Counted from the stretch's first letter, positions 48,677 through 58,594 are shown. The stretch is DNA of 64,000 bases from RGIG8775 sp045537235 (GCA_045537235.1 JAZSPB010000175.1:1-64000), one strand, 5' to 3'. Notes: a model not told the origin generated them from the sequence alone. A program made the numbers and translations.

Positions 48677-51589
48677 TCATATGCGCCAACGGAACACCGC
48701 GTAACCGCAAGCATCCAGATGGATACGGAGCTTTACTACACTTCCGTCGGTCTCGCGGCTGATCAGCGTAGCGCCGGCCGAATCGGAAAGATCCATGGGC
48801 GCATTGATAAACCGATATTCCTTCTCGGGGAAGGACAGCTCGACCTCGGCTTTTTCCTTGCCGCTATTTACCGCAAAAAGACACCGTTCACCACTCACAT
48901 CCTCCCACGCGGAGGCCACCACCGTCTTTTCGTGGTTCAAATATCTGCCGCGCAAATAGGGCTCGGTATCCAAAAGCGCCATCTTTCCCTCCACCATCGG
49001 CGGACGGAGCATTTCTGCCTCGGCAAAGAATTCCGCAAAACGGTAGCGGAGCTGTGCCATCTTTTTAAGAAACGGAAATTGCTCCTTATCGTCGACGATC
49101 TCGGGATGGATCCAGCCAAGCTGCTGACCGTACATCAGGGCTTGCGCGGTCTGGAAGCGGAAATAGTCTGCGTCATCCCTCTTATCGAGGGTGATCACAC
49201 GGCCAAAAAGCGCGGTTCTTCCGCCGTATACCGCAGGAAAGGCAGGCACAGTATCGGGTTGTACCCATGTCCAGGCAAGATAGCCGTCCAACGCCGCCGC
49301 ATATACCTCGGAAACCGACTCACTAACCAGGGCAAAATCCTCGGGCAGATCGGCGCGAAGTCCTGCCAAAAGCTCGGCATAGGCACGCCACCAGTAGCTT
49401 CCGAAGCCGGGGGCGTGCAGGTGAGTATCGTCATAGCAGCAGTTATAAGCCGCCGACACCACATCAAGATAGATGCCGTCCACGCTGTAATCCTCGCGGA
49501 GCTTTCGGCACAGATAGCGCAACTCATCCTTCCAGAACGCCGTTGTGGGACACATTCTGGCAAAGCGAACAGGGCTTCCGTCAGGCTCATTGGTTGCATG
49601 GGAATTGGCTATGACATCTCCTGCCGCATTTTTAGCGGTGTTTGGTAAGGCCTCCGCCGCAAATCGGAAATCCTTTTCCCGATTATCGTGCTCGTCCCAC
49701 GAATACCCCGAAACGTAGGGAATGATGCGGATATCCTCTTTTTTCATCGCCTCGACCCCTTCCTTGAAATCGCGGTGGGCGGGGAAATAATGGGGATTGT
49801 CATTATTGAAGGGAACCCAATGCCAATTGTAAACGTGATATGCCACGGGAACACCGATCTCACGGCGGAACCGAATGGCTTTGCGATACCAATCGCTGTC
49901 ATTCACATCGGGATACTTGTCGCGGAGCGTGATGGGTGTGGGCTGGGAATCGGGATTTTCGTTGGGCAAAAAATGCATGATCCACACAGGCATTTCGCGG
50001 ATCCACTGCGGTGAATCGTGCCGTCCGCGGAGTCTCGGGAACCATGCGGCCTCGGTATGCACAAATGATTTATATATCTGCACGGCATCAAACCAATCAC
50101 CCCCAAATGCTTGCAACACCAGCTTGCCCGGCAGGGTGAAGGAATTGCCCGCTTGCCGTCCGTAGGTCGCCTGACAATTGGCACCCAAAAGTGTGCAATC
50201 GCTCTGTGCGGAGCCTATAAGATACACCGCCTTATAATTACCATCCGCGTCATGAACGCCCATATAAACGCCCCGTCCTTCCGAATCATAAACGGCGGCA
50301 AATGCCATGGGCGCCTTGACTCCCGTGGGATATCTTCCGCAATGAACCGAGCTTGTCCGATTGAAATCACGGAGCAACATTCCACTGTCGGTAGTGACAA
50401 ACGCGGTATCACATCCCTTGACCATACATTGGGGATAGGACACGTCGGTAACTGACCACCGATCGCTTCGGTTGACCACCTTCATAGTCCATGTGATCCG
50501 ATCAAGCGCCGGCTCCGCTACCGCCTCGGCGATGACCGAAATGCCGCTGATCCTTCCGTTGTCGGGATCGGACAGACAAACGCGAACGTAATTTTTTCGC
50601 TCCACAATATCTGTCTTATCCCAGCCTGCGCCCGAATCCATAGCGACCGTTCGGCGGTATCGGTTGTCTCGGAAGCTGACGTAAAACAAGGGAGCCGCCT
50701 GTGCGCCGTCACAAACGGTAAAGACACCGCTTTCGGTCTGCGCCAGCTTCATTTTGAGATTCCCCGAGCGAACAGCCACTTCCCTCTTGACAAAAGGAAT
50801 GCTGCGAACGGGAAGCCGAGGGCGTCTGTTTTCCAGCTCCGAGAAGAATCCCCACATATCCGTTCTCTTTTCCAGCACAAACCACGCGCCAAGGCTGTTG
50901 GCATCCGAAAAATAGGAAAGATCGATGTTAAACTCTGCCATGTTGGGAAAAACCGAAACGTATTCTGCCTCTACGTTATACAACGGGTGGCTGCCGAAGA
51001 TGGAAAAGCCTCCCCGCTCCCCCTCCAGCTCCAAGGCATGGCGAAACGCACGAGGACGAGTCTTGGTTCGCTCCAGCTTTTCGGGACCACGAGTACTCCG
51101 CAGCTCGTCATAGCTCAGCGCCTCGGGATTTTTCTCTCCCACAGAAAAGGTCTTGATAAAGGGCTTGCCCTCGGCGTCATATTCATAGCCCGTGTAGTGG
51201 GACACCTCCAAGCCCTCCCACGAAACGTCCATCAGCTTTGCCGTGTATCCGTAAAGCGGCGCATCACAGCCATAATCCGCCGACAGATAAAAGGCTGCCG
51301 CCTTCTCATCAAAGGTAAAGCGGTAATTGACAAGCAGTCCGCGGATAGGTGCGCCATCCGCCTCCGAAACCGCCGCCGCACGGAGGATGACGGTATTCCC
51401 CTCGGCTCGCATCTCGGTCTTTTCGTGAAACAGGAAAAATCTCTTTTTCTCCCGCGTCACGCAGTCGTGGAAGATCAATCGAAAATCCTTGCCGCGCGCG
51501 GAAATGGCAACGGCAAGTGTGTGATCCTCTCGGATCGAAAAGATAACCTTGCCGCAGGTCTTGGAAGCATATACAAAGTTTTCGATCAT
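48677..51589 (-). CDS. DUF6259-like glycoside hydrolase-type protein (970 aa)
   Basis: Large cytoplasmic protein with an N-terminal beta-sandwich half (1-500; FVYASKTCGKVIFSIREDHT onwards) and a barrel in residues ~520-870. In the barrel SVDGIYLDVVSAAYN (about 705) and FALVSESVSEVY (about 755) place an Asp and a Glu at positions typical of retaining glycosidases. A small C-terminal beta domain follows. I recall DUF6259 for this architecture, which the 670-aa neighbour shares. It ends a five-gene operon and starts 29 bp after the GH42-like stop. Substrate unknown; amino-sugar context suggests a host or bacterial glycan. Confidence 0.75.
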   Translation of the reverse strand: MIENFVYASKTCGKVIFSIREDHTLAVAISARGKDFRLIFHDCVTREKKRFFLFHEKTEMRAEGNTVILRAAAVSEADGAPIRGLLVNYRFTFDEKAAAFYLSADYGCDAPLYGYTAKLMDVSWEGLEVSHYTGYEYDAEGKPFIKTFSVGEKNPEALSYDELRSTRGPEKLERTKTRPRAFRHALELEGERGGFSIFGSHPLYNVEAEYVSVFPNMAEFNIDLSYFSDANSLGAWFVLEKRTDMWGFFSELENRRPRLPVRSIPFVKREVAVRSGNLKMKLAQTESGVFTVCDGAQAAPLFYVSFRDNRYRRTVAMDSGAGWDKTDIVERKNYVRVCLSDPDNGRISGISVIAEAVAEPALDRITWTMKVVNRSDRWSVTDVSYPQCMVKGCDTAFVTTDSGMLLRDFNRTSSVHCGRYPTGVKAPMAFAAVYDSEGRGVYMGVHDADGNYKAVYLIGSAQSDCTLLGANCQATYGRQAGNSFTLPGKLVLQAFGGDWFDAVQIYKSFVHTEAAWFPRLRGRHDSPQWIREMPVWIMHFLPNENPDSQPTPITLRDKYPDVNDSDWYRKAIRFRREIGVPVAYHVYNWHWVPFNNDNPHYFPAHRDFKEGVEAMKKEDIRIIPYVSGYSWDEHDNREKDFRFAAEALPNTAKNAAGDVIANSHATNEPDGSPVRFARMCPTTAFWKDELRYLCRKLREDYSVDGIYLDVVSAAYNCCYDDTHLHAPGFGSYWWRAYAELLAGLRADLPEDFALVSESVSEVYAAALDGYLAWTWVQPDTVPAFPAVYGGRTALFGRVITLDKRDDADYFRFQTAQALMYGQQLGWIHPEIVDDKEQFPFLKKMAQLRYRFAEFFAEAEMLRPPMVEGKMALLDTEPYLRGRYLNHEKTVVASAWEDVSGERCLFAVNSGKEKAEVELSFPEKEYRFINAPMDLSDSAGATLISRETDGSVVKLRIHLDACGYAVFRWRI

Positions 51590-51618
51590 TTACAATTACC
51601 CCTTTCTTGTTATTTCAG

Positions 51619-53895
51619 TTACGTATAGCGGAACATTTTGGTCTCGCCGAAATAGGCGTCAAATTCCACCTCAGTAGCGTTTTGGGCATAGGTTTTCTTT
51701 TCATAGACCTCATACACCGTGGTGGGCTTGGAAAAGCGAAGAGTCTTCTTGCCGCTTGACGAGGCGTGGAAGGTGATATAATTAGCACCCACATAGGTCA
51801 CATCATTCGAATCGCAGAACACGTGAACGCCAGCAAAGCGCGCCATTTCGCGGATGACGTCTTCATTTATGGTCTTGGAGCCGTAGAACACCGAGGTATA
51901 GCCGTCGCACTCCTTGACCGACACGGCGGGATAGCCCGAGGATGCAAAATGGGCAATGTGCGTTGCGCTCTCATCCGCCGAGTAGAATACGGGATACAAA
52001 TAGGTATCGCGATATGTGGTTGGCGTAACACTTGTACTAGTGACCCTTCTTTTTTCGATCAGATTGCCGAACGGCATACGCTTATCCAGCGATGCGCTGA
52101 TGGGATGAGGCTCTCCGTCCCAGCGGAAGTTGGCATCGTAGCACTGCTCGTCCATCGCCATCTTCATTCCCGTCAGCTCCTCCATATGAGAAAGCGACAT
52201 CTTCTGTTCCGCCGCAGGATCGGCAAAGCCGGGGGCATACAGCCAGACCGCAACCGCACCGTCCTTTTTCAGCTTGGCCTTTATGACCTCTCTATCCTTT
52301 GCGGTAAGCACAAGGGTGTTGACAAAAATATACATTTTGTAAGAGGGCATCTCAGGGTTTGCCATGTCGTTGTGATAATACTGATCGACAGGCGCACCGA
52401 TACGGGCGAGCTCGTAATTGCGGAGCATCTCCACAAGGGAGCGCGAGGTCTCAAAGGATACGGCTTGGAAGGATTCCTCGCTAAAGATAAGCGCGATCTC
52501 ACTCTTTTTGGTTCTGTCAAGAGAATACGCCTCGTCTACGATCCTTTGCTGTTCCGCAAGCAGCTCGTAAACCTCGGGATAACGGAACCGTCCGCCGCCG
52601 ATCAGCTGATCAAACCACCATTGGTGCATATCGTCGCAGAGACTCCTTCCGAACTCACGCTTGATAACGTTCAACGTGTCTGTCATATCATAGACCTGAA
52701 ATTGGTTGCGGAAATAGCGGTTTTCCGCCAACGTGCGCGTATCGTCCTGGCAAAGATAGACCTTGCCGTGGAGAGAAAAGGAATCCTGTACCACTCTCTG
52801 CGCCACAAAGCCGCCGGGGTTCCGATTTTCGTAGACCGCCGGATTTTCCAGAATGTCGATGCAGTCGCTCTCCAGAATCAGACGGGTACCGCCGATGGTG
52901 CAGCCGCGGCTGTGATCACAAGCCCCCTGCGCGCCGTAACAAAAGATGGTAATGCGGTCGGGTGTCATCTGCTTGATAAGACGCGCAAAATGGATCTGTG
53001 ATCTCGCCACACCCAAATGCCACGCCCGAAGGAAATGATACATCCACGGAACCTTGTCCATATCGGTAAACGAGCCGATGTGTGTGCCGTTGTTATAGGA
53101 CGGGGGCACAGGTGCCCAGGACCGCATCTTTTCGCGCGGAACTGCCGCATCGCCGTCCACCTCACGTCCGAAATAATGCTCCTCATATTTAGGAAGCGGA
53201 GGGTTGTCGATGGTAACGTCAGGCATTTTCCACGCCTTCTGCAAGGCCTCGTCCGTGCCGTAAAGATCGCGGAGATAGGAGGAAAACTCCCGACGGAACG
53301 CCTTGCAATATCCGGCGCAGGCCTGATGGTCTACCATATGGGGCGCATAGTGCCACTCCGAGGTTTGACCCGCCGCGGGAAAGCACCCGATAATACGGTC
53401 GACATAGGGAAGTTCCAATACTTTGCCCCATGCCTCCACAAGCGCCCGCCCCGCGTCCTCACGCCACTTTTGCGAGCACAGAGAATAAAAGCGGGGATAG
53501 TCTGCCTCGTAGGACTCGGTAATCAAGTGAAACGCTCTCGGCTTACCGTCGCTGTACAGCACACACTCGTCGGGATTTTCCTCCACCCACGAGACGGGGG
53601 GATGCAAGCCGAAGCGAGCGACAATGTAGGCATCGGGAACTGCCTCAAGCAGCATCCGCGCCTCCTTGTCAAAGACCTCCAGCGCGTCGGGCTGAAGCCA
53701 TAAGGTATTACAGCTGAGCATATACACCTGTATGCCCGATTCTCTTAAATTTTTGAAATATTCGGCGTCGAACTTGATTTCGGGTCGATTTTCCTCATCG
53801 CGAACGCGGGTGCGAATAAACGCCATGGGTGAGGTAAGCGGCTTTCCGTCTACGAAAATAGCCGTTCTTCCATTGTGTTTTCTGATTTCTGCCAT
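51619..53895 (-). CDS. GH42-like (beta-galactosidase-type) glycosidase
   Basis: The 758-aa protein has an N-terminal TIM barrel: FDAEYFKNLRESGIQVYMLS at the start, FPAAGQTSEWHYAPH (about 172-186) with the candidate acid/base Glu, and GTRLILESDCIDILENPAVY (about 330-350) with the candidate nucleophile region. A trimerisation-like alpha/beta domain follows (SEIALIFSEESF to YKMYIFVNTLVLTAKDREVI), then a beta domain. This order is that of GH42 and its relatives. No signal peptide. It starts 2 bp after the NagB-like stop codon, so the two are translationally coupled. Confidence 0.78.
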   Translation of the reverse strand: MAEIRKHNGRTAIFVDGKPLTSPMAFIRTRVRDEENRPEIKFDAEYFKNLRESGIQVYMLSCNTLWLQPDALEVFDKEARMLLEAVPDAYIVARFGLHPPVSWVEENPDECVLYSDGKPRAFHLITESYEADYPRFYSLCSQKWREDAGRALVEAWGKVLELPYVDRIIGCFPAAGQTSEWHYAPHMVDHQACAGYCKAFRREFSSYLRDLYGTDEALQKAWKMPDVTIDNPPLPKYEEHYFGREVDGDAAVPREKMRSWAPVPPSYNNGTHIGSFTDMDKVPWMYHFLRAWHLGVARSQIHFARLIKQMTPDRITIFCYGAQGACDHSRGCTIGGTRLILESDCIDILENPAVYENRNPGGFVAQRVVQDSFSLHGKVYLCQDDTRTLAENRYFRNQFQVYDMTDTLNVIKREFGRSLCDDMHQWWFDQLIGGGRFRYPEVYELLAEQQRIVDEAYSLDRTKKSEIALIFSEESFQAVSFETSRSLVEMLRNYELARIGAPVDQYYHNDMANPEMPSYKMYIFVNTLVLTAKDREVIKAKLKKDGAVAVWLYAPGFADPAAEQKMSLSHMEELTGMKMAMDEQCYDANFRWDGEPHPISASLDKRMPFGNLIEKRRVTSTSVTPTTYRDTYLYPVFYSADESATHIAHFASSGYPAVSVKECDGYTSVFYGSKTINEDVIREMARFAGVHVFCDSNDVTYVGANYITFHASSSGKKTLRFSKPTTVYEVYEKKTYAQNATEVEFDAYFGETKMFRYT

Positions 53896-53897
53896 GG

Positions 53898-54698
53898 TTA
53901 TATAGCTCCTTCCATAATTTCTTTGCTACCGCAATAGGTAAGTTTCGGGCAACGGCGAAGCAAGGATGCGGGAATGTCTGCCGTCGGTTCGTCGTGAAGG
54001 GCATGACGGAAGGGTCCGTTCTGCCACGGTCTGTTAAGCGCGATGTAGATCTTTTTGGCTCCCAAAATCTGCTTCATACCCACCGTGATACACCACTCGG
54101 GCATACCGCGAAGGTCGCCGCGCTGATAGCCGTAGGCGTTGATGGTCTTTGTCTCGCGGGAAATGGGAAGAACCCGTGTGCCAAGTACCGCAAACTCGTC
54201 CGCGCTCATGGACGCATCTGCCTCGGGGGGCTCGTTGAACGCCACGTGACCGTTGATACCGAGACCTCCGAAGCACATATCCACGCCGCCAAGCTCCTCG
54301 ATCATACGGTCATATTCCGCTTCCCTTCCGGGCTCGGGAAAATGCCGTTGACACTCGGGCATAACAAGGTCGGGACGCACGCGCTCGTAAAATTCCTTGT
54401 TCATGCGGTAGTGGAAGCTCATGGGATCGTCATAGGAAAGGGTCTCCTTGTCGGTCACCATATACTCATCCATATTGAAAAAATGCACGTTTTTAAGAGA
54501 GACGTTCAGCCGATTGACCATCTCGGCAAGAATGGGATACTGCTGTGTGGGACCCACGGGGACGATCATGACCGTCTTCTCTCCCCTCTCGTTGTGGGCG
54601 ATAATTTCCTCCAGCATGGTCAGTGCCATATCAAAATATACGTCGTATTCGCCGTCGACTACTCGACAAGTCACATTGTTGATTATTTTTACTTCCAT
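53898..54698 (-). CDS. Glucosamine-6-phosphate isomerase/deaminase (NagB-like)
   Basis: The 266-aa protein has the length of NagB. Motifs: MIVPVGPTQQYPILAEMVNR near 43-62, FNMDEYMVTDKETLSYDDPM with the catalytic Asp (about 75), GLGINGHVAFNEPPE (about 145-159) and KKIYIALNRPWQNGPFRHAL. It should open and isomerise a 6-phospho amino sugar, releasing ammonia. Replacement of the usual lid residues suggests a variant substrate. It lies between the two hydrolase genes in the operon, 25 bp downstream of the 670-aa protein. A second, more divergent paralog is at 37090. Confidence 0.85.
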   Translation of the reverse strand: MEVKIINNVTCRVVDGEYDVYFDMALTMLEEIIAHNERGEKTVMIVPVGPTQQYPILAEMVNRLNVSLKNVHFFNMDEYMVTDKETLSYDDPMSFHYRMNKEFYERVRPDLVMPECQRHFPEPGREAEYDRMIEELGGVDMCFGGLGINGHVAFNEPPEADASMSADEFAVLGTRVLPISRETKTINAYGYQRGDLRGMPEWCITVGMKQILGAKKIYIALNRPWQNGPFRHALHDEPTADIPASLLRRCPKLTYCGSKEIMEGAI

Positions 54699-54723
54699 AA
54701 TTTTTTCCTCTGCTAATTTTTAT

Positions 54724-56727
54724 TTACAGTTCAAGAAACGTCACCTGTTCCGCATCCAACGTGACCGTTTGCGTATTTCCTGTTTCTTTGTTGGTATATA
54801 TCTCGGTTGCAAGAGCTCCGTTATCGTTCCATACGGCAAGTCCAAGTCTGCCGTCTGCGGTGCGGTAAGCCTTTTGTCTGAACACTCCGTTTTTCGCCGT
54901 GAAGCCATCCTCGTCTACAAAGGTTCCGGCAAAGAAATAGTCGGCATAGCGTTTGCGAAGGGCAATCAGCGTTTTCATATACGCGGTGTAGTTCGGAATA
55001 TCGGACGGTTTTCCCGCACAGCGGAAAATGGACAAGTCAAAAGCAATGCCGTACAGGTAGGTAAAATTGCAATTCTTACGCATATCGGCTTCCGACAGCG
55101 CCATATTTCGGTTCGTCATAACCACCTCGGGGAAGGTATAGCGGAACATTTCGGGGGCACTGTCCTTTTTGGTTGTAAAAGGACCCGGTTGAACGAGATC
55201 CATATACTGCGTGTAAATATCAATACAATGCTCCTCGGCAATCACGCGATCACCGAAAGTTTTGATCTTATCACGAAGCGCGGACCACCGCTTGACCTTG
55301 GAAGCACGCGACTCATTTGGCTTTTTGTGATCATGTCCTTCCGTAGTACAGAAAGACGGTTTGGTTCCTCCAAGATCGAACAAAATGCCGTCCGCGCCGA
55401 GATCCATACAAAATTCGGCCGTTTCCAACATTTTTTCATGCCACTTGTCCGAGCCCGAGCAAGCGCAGCACTGCTTGTAAGGATTGTTCAGCATCATGCG
55501 GTAAGTGCCATCTGCGGCATAGGTCTCCGCATAATGAGCCAAATTTCCCCACAGATCGCGTACCAGCACATCTTCGCCCCCACATTCGGTAAACCAACGG
55601 CTTTTCATATCTACCACGTGATAGCTGACGAACAGTATGACCTTTCCGCCGCGGGAATGTACATATTCGATTCCCCGCTCCAGTTCTTTCTTTTCTTCCA
55701 CGCTCAAAACGTAATCGGGACGCAACCGTCCGAAGCCGCCGTGAGGCCATCCAAGCAGGAATAAGGTATCAAGACCTGCCTCCTGCAATTCGTCGAACAT
55801 TTGGGGAATGTCGGAAAAACGATAGTTATATTCCCCCGACTGCGTGCGGAAGATAACGCGAAGCCATCCCTGGAATTGCTTGACCCAATCGGGCTTCTTC
55901 GGTGCTTTCCAACCGTATTCCTCGATCATAAAGCGGCGATAAAACCGCGAGCCCGAATGCCAGTCTCCCTCCAAAAAAGCATATACGATCGGAGGTGTGA
56001 CCCACGTTTCATTCTGTTCCAAAAAAGGATAATGACAAACGCCAAGCCGCAACGTACGGTCGGACACGCGGCGCTCCACATGCTGACAAATGATGTGATG
56101 TGCCGTATCGTGACTGCCCACGTACAGACACTCCCTGTCGTTGTAGAGGCAATACCACTGCATACAACTGTAACCGGGATATGTGAAATCAATGGCGGAA
56201 TATCGGTAATCGGGTCGATCGTAAGGACGCGCTCCCAAGCCGCCAACCTTGGAAAAATCCGCCTCGGTCGGAGCGTCCACCCGTTGTCCAAGCTTCATGG
56301 GGAGCATCAGGGAATCCTTCTTCGGGTCGTCTCCCAGCGCATAGATTCCTGCCATGGCGGACAACTGAATCTCTTTGACGTGGACATGGCTCCTATTTTC
56401 AATTTCCGCTGTCAACGTGAGCCGTTCCCCGTCCAGCACCAAAAAAACGGTAAGGCGAATGGGAAGAATACCGTCAGGCCCCATCAGTTGCTCATAGGTC
56501 AACCGCATGGTTCCGTTCTCCACGATAATCATCGGATTTTTTTGCTCGGCGGCATGAATACTGCGTTCTTCAAAATCCTCCACTCGATAGATCAAGCGGA
56601 AAATTTCTCCCGCGCTGTCCCCATCGCCAAGGCAATATTCCCGTCCGCTTCGCAGATTTCGGATCGATACGATTCCGCCTTGATTGTTTACCGTATACGA
56701 AACAATGTCATTTTTCAAAGTATACAT
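54724..56727 (-). CDS. DUF6259-like glycoside hydrolase-type protein (667 aa)
   Basis: N-terminal beta-sandwich (1-270) and a barrel (about 280-590) in which LGADGILFDLGGTKPSFC (about 450) and RVIAEEHCIDIY (about 493) give the candidate catalytic Asp and Glu, equivalent to those of the 970-aa neighbour. WLRVIFRTQSGEYNY and LFLLGWPHGGFGRLRPDY belong to early barrel strands. A short C-terminal beta domain ends TVTLDAEQVTFLEL. No signal peptide. I start it at ATG 56727; its ribosome site lies in a 17-bp tandem duplication spanning the upstream gene's stop codon. Confidence 0.78.
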   Translation of the reverse strand: MYTLKNDIVSYTVNNQGGIVSIRNLRSGREYCLGDGDSAGEIFRLIYRVEDFEERSIHAAEQKNPMIIVENGTMRLTYEQLMGPDGILPIRLTVFLVLDGERLTLTAEIENRSHVHVKEIQLSAMAGIYALGDDPKKDSLMLPMKLGQRVDAPTEADFSKVGGLGARPYDRPDYRYSAIDFTYPGYSCMQWYCLYNDRECLYVGSHDTAHHIICQHVERRVSDRTLRLGVCHYPFLEQNETWVTPPIVYAFLEGDWHSGSRFYRRFMIEEYGWKAPKKPDWVKQFQGWLRVIFRTQSGEYNYRFSDIPQMFDELQEAGLDTLFLLGWPHGGFGRLRPDYVLSVEEKKELERGIEYVHSRGGKVILFVSYHVVDMKSRWFTECGGEDVLVRDLWGNLAHYAETYAADGTYRMMLNNPYKQCCACSGSDKWHEKMLETAEFCMDLGADGILFDLGGTKPSFCTTEGHDHKKPNESRASKVKRWSALRDKIKTFGDRVIAEEHCIDIYTQYMDLVQPGPFTTKKDSAPEMFRYTFPEVVMTNRNMALSEADMRKNCNFTYLYGIAFDLSIFRCAGKPSDIPNYTAYMKTLIALRKRYADYFFAGTFVDEDGFTAKNGVFRQKAYRTADGRLGLAVWNDNGALATEIYTNKETGNTQTVTLDAEQVTFLEL

Positions 56728-56761
56728 ACGATTCAATCCTCCTCACGATTCAATCCTCCTC
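56728..56761 (-). repeat. 17-bp tandem duplication at an operon junction
   Basis: On the minus strand GAGGAGGATTGAATCGT occurs twice in a row. The first copy contains the last codons and TGA stop of the SIS gene; the second supplies the ribosome site GAGGAGG for the ATG at 56727. A single copy would have made the genes overlap more tightly. Confidence 0.9.
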
Positions 56762-58459
56762 ATTTTTCAAGCCCAGTCGCAAAATAGTGGTCTCAGCAGG
56801 GGATGCGCTACGTCCCTCGGCCTCCAGGCAAAGTTGCGAATAATAGTTTTCCTCCAAAGCCTGCTCATACGAAACGCCGCAAACGTCCGTCACGATACGG
56901 GCGCTTCGGTCGATCAGCTTTTTGTTAGACATGGCGAGGCAGGTCATCCAGTTGCCCGTGATACGTCCCATTCGCGCCATAACGCCCGTGGACAAGGTGT
57001 TCAGCATCAGCTTCATCGAGAGATGCTCAAATATATCCATATGCGTCTTCACAAGTGTCACACCCGCCATTTCCAAGGTGAATTCGCTGTGAGAGGCATA
57101 GCGGGCGGCGGATGCGAAAAATTCCTCGGGCGCACTGTCCGCGCTTACCCACATAGCGTGAGAGCACGGCACATTTTCGCGCTCGGGCATGGGCTCGTTT
57201 CCGATCATAAACCGTTCCAAAGCCTCCACGCCGATATCAAAAATGCGTTCAATCTGCTCGGGCGTAAAATTCAATCGCGCATAGGTCGCCTTGTCCCATT
57301 CCAAACAGTTCGGACGGCGCAAAAAGCATCGCGTCCATGCCGTTTTGGTATCGCATGCGGGATTTTTGGCAAATGCCCAAGACGGTTCCTTGCCCACCAT
57401 GTCCGAGGAGCAGAAGGGGGGTGTCATAAAGGTGGGGGCGCGTTCGGTCGTGTCGGTCAGCACGTCAAGCATATATTCGTCGGCAAACAACGTCATAAGA
57501 CCGCCCGCCTCATATACCCTCTGCTCATCTCTCGTCGCATTTGCCAAAAGGGCTACCGCCTTTTCTCCCATGAGCTGATGGGTCATTTCCAAAAACGCCG
57601 TACCGAAGGTCGCATAGTCGGGATAGGACACGTCGACACCGCACTCGCAAAGCAGGTCACACAGCGCGCCTTCCAAGGCAACCGCGCCGCAAAGCTGTTC
57701 GAAGGTGGACGACTGCATCCGCGACGAGCCTGTCAATGCCATGCTGCCGCAAGGAAGGGTCAGAACACGGCAATTGGGATGCAGATACACTTCCCTTGCC
57801 CGCGCCATTTTCTCAACAAGCGGACGGTGATCGGCGCAGATCAGCATATAAACGTCAGCGCCATTCTCAAGGGCTTGAACCGCCGTTCCCAAAATAGAGG
57901 TGGTCTCGCCCGTTGCCGTGACACCTACCAAAAGGTCACCCCGAGAAAGTCCCAGCTCGCGCACCTGCTCACGACCTAAAGGAGCCGAATCCTCAAAGGA
58001 CTCCACCGCGCGAATGACCGCATAATCGCCACCCGTCATAATATTGCCAACCGCCTCTTTCTTTGACAAGAGCCTCTCCCTCTTATCGGGATACGCCTCT
58101 GCAAGCGCTTCTATGGCGTGACGAAAGGATTGCTCCAAACGCATAGAGAGTCGTCCCGACGAGCCGCATCCCGAAAAAATAACGCGTCCGCCGCCAAGCA
58201 CGGTTTTTCGTATCCGATCGGCAAAATCGGCATAGCCTTCACTTGCCAAGGTCGCGGCGGCGCGCTCTGCCATTTCCGCATCCACACTGAGAAGCATACG
58301 GACGCCATCCTCCACCGAGGACTCGTACGTCTGCGACAGCCGCACAGTACGGGGATGGGGACGCTCCGCCTCCAGATACCCCATGCGGTATTCGCTATCC
58401 AATTCTAAAAATCGGCGCGCTTTTTCTTTTGCTCGACCGCGCAAGCTTTGACTGTCCAT
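56750..58459 (-). CDS. SIS-domain sugar-phosphate protein, MurQ/GCKR-like
   Basis: The 569-aa protein contains two SIS (sugar isomerase) lobes. The first has GGGRVIFSGCGSSGRLSMRL (about 88-107) and LVGVTATGETTSILGTAVQA (about 180); the second covers about 310-520 (FAKNPACDTKTAWTRCF, LVKTHMDIFEHLSMKLMLNT, STGVMARMGRITGNWM). The last part MSNKKLIDRSARIV matches the MurQ signature (NxKLxxRaxRIV). MurQ converts MurNAc-6-phosphate to GlcNAc-6-phosphate; the double length resembles glucokinase regulatory protein-type members. It heads the five-gene operon. Start ATG 58459, 8 bp after GGAGG. Confidence 0.82.
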   Translation of the reverse strand: MDSQSLRGRAKEKARRFLELDSEYRMGYLEAERPHPRTVRLSQTYESSVEDGVRMLLSVDAEMAERAAATLASEGYADFADRIRKTVLGGGRVIFSGCGSSGRLSMRLEQSFRHAIEALAEAYPDKRERLLSKKEAVGNIMTGGDYAVIRAVESFEDSAPLGREQVRELGLSRGDLLVGVTATGETTSILGTAVQALENGADVYMLICADHRPLVEKMARAREVYLHPNCRVLTLPCGSMALTGSSRMQSSTFEQLCGAVALEGALCDLLCECGVDVSYPDYATFGTAFLEMTHQLMGEKAVALLANATRDEQRVYEAGGLMTLFADEYMLDVLTDTTERAPTFMTPPFCSSDMVGKEPSWAFAKNPACDTKTAWTRCFLRRPNCLEWDKATYARLNFTPEQIERIFDIGVEALERFMIGNEPMPERENVPCSHAMWVSADSAPEEFFASAARYASHSEFTLEMAGVTLVKTHMDIFEHLSMKLMLNTLSTGVMARMGRITGNWMTCLAMSNKKLIDRSARIVTDVCGVSYEQALEENYYSQLCLEAEGRSASPAETTILRLGLKNEED

Positions 58460-58498
58460 TTGAAATTCCTCCATGATTTAATGAGTGTTTTCACATTC

Positions 58499-58527
58499 AG
58501 TATAACACCGTCCCCATCGACATTCAA
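58499..58527 (-). promoter_or_regulatory. Promoter of the five-gene glycan operon
   Basis: TTGAAT, 17 bp, TATACT on the minus strand, about 40 bp before the SIS gene start. Confidence 0.65.
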
Positions 58528-58548
58528 TCTAATTTTTGAGAAAAAGAA

Positions 58549-58577
58549 TTGCACTTTTCGGTTTTTTGTGATATGAT
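58549..58577 (+). promoter_or_regulatory. Promoter of the AraC gene at 58595
   Basis: TTGCAC, 17 bp, TATGAT on the plus strand, followed by GGAGGTG and the ATG at 58595. It is back to back with the operon promoter. Confidence 0.7.
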
Positions 58578-58594
58578 AAAGAGGAGGTGATACT

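Noticed and set aside
51766..53001. 411-codon plus-strand frame opposite the GH42-like gene
   Set aside because: Antisense shadow in a GC-rich gene; rich in His/Arg/Ile runs and without any domain.
54448..55764. 438-codon plus-strand frame opposite the NagB-like and 667-aa genes
   Set aside because: It crosses two real genes on the other strand and has no recognisable sequence.
56684..57979. 431-codon plus-strand frame opposite the SIS gene
   Set aside because: Antisense shadow; the minus-strand SIS protein has clear motifs and a proper start.
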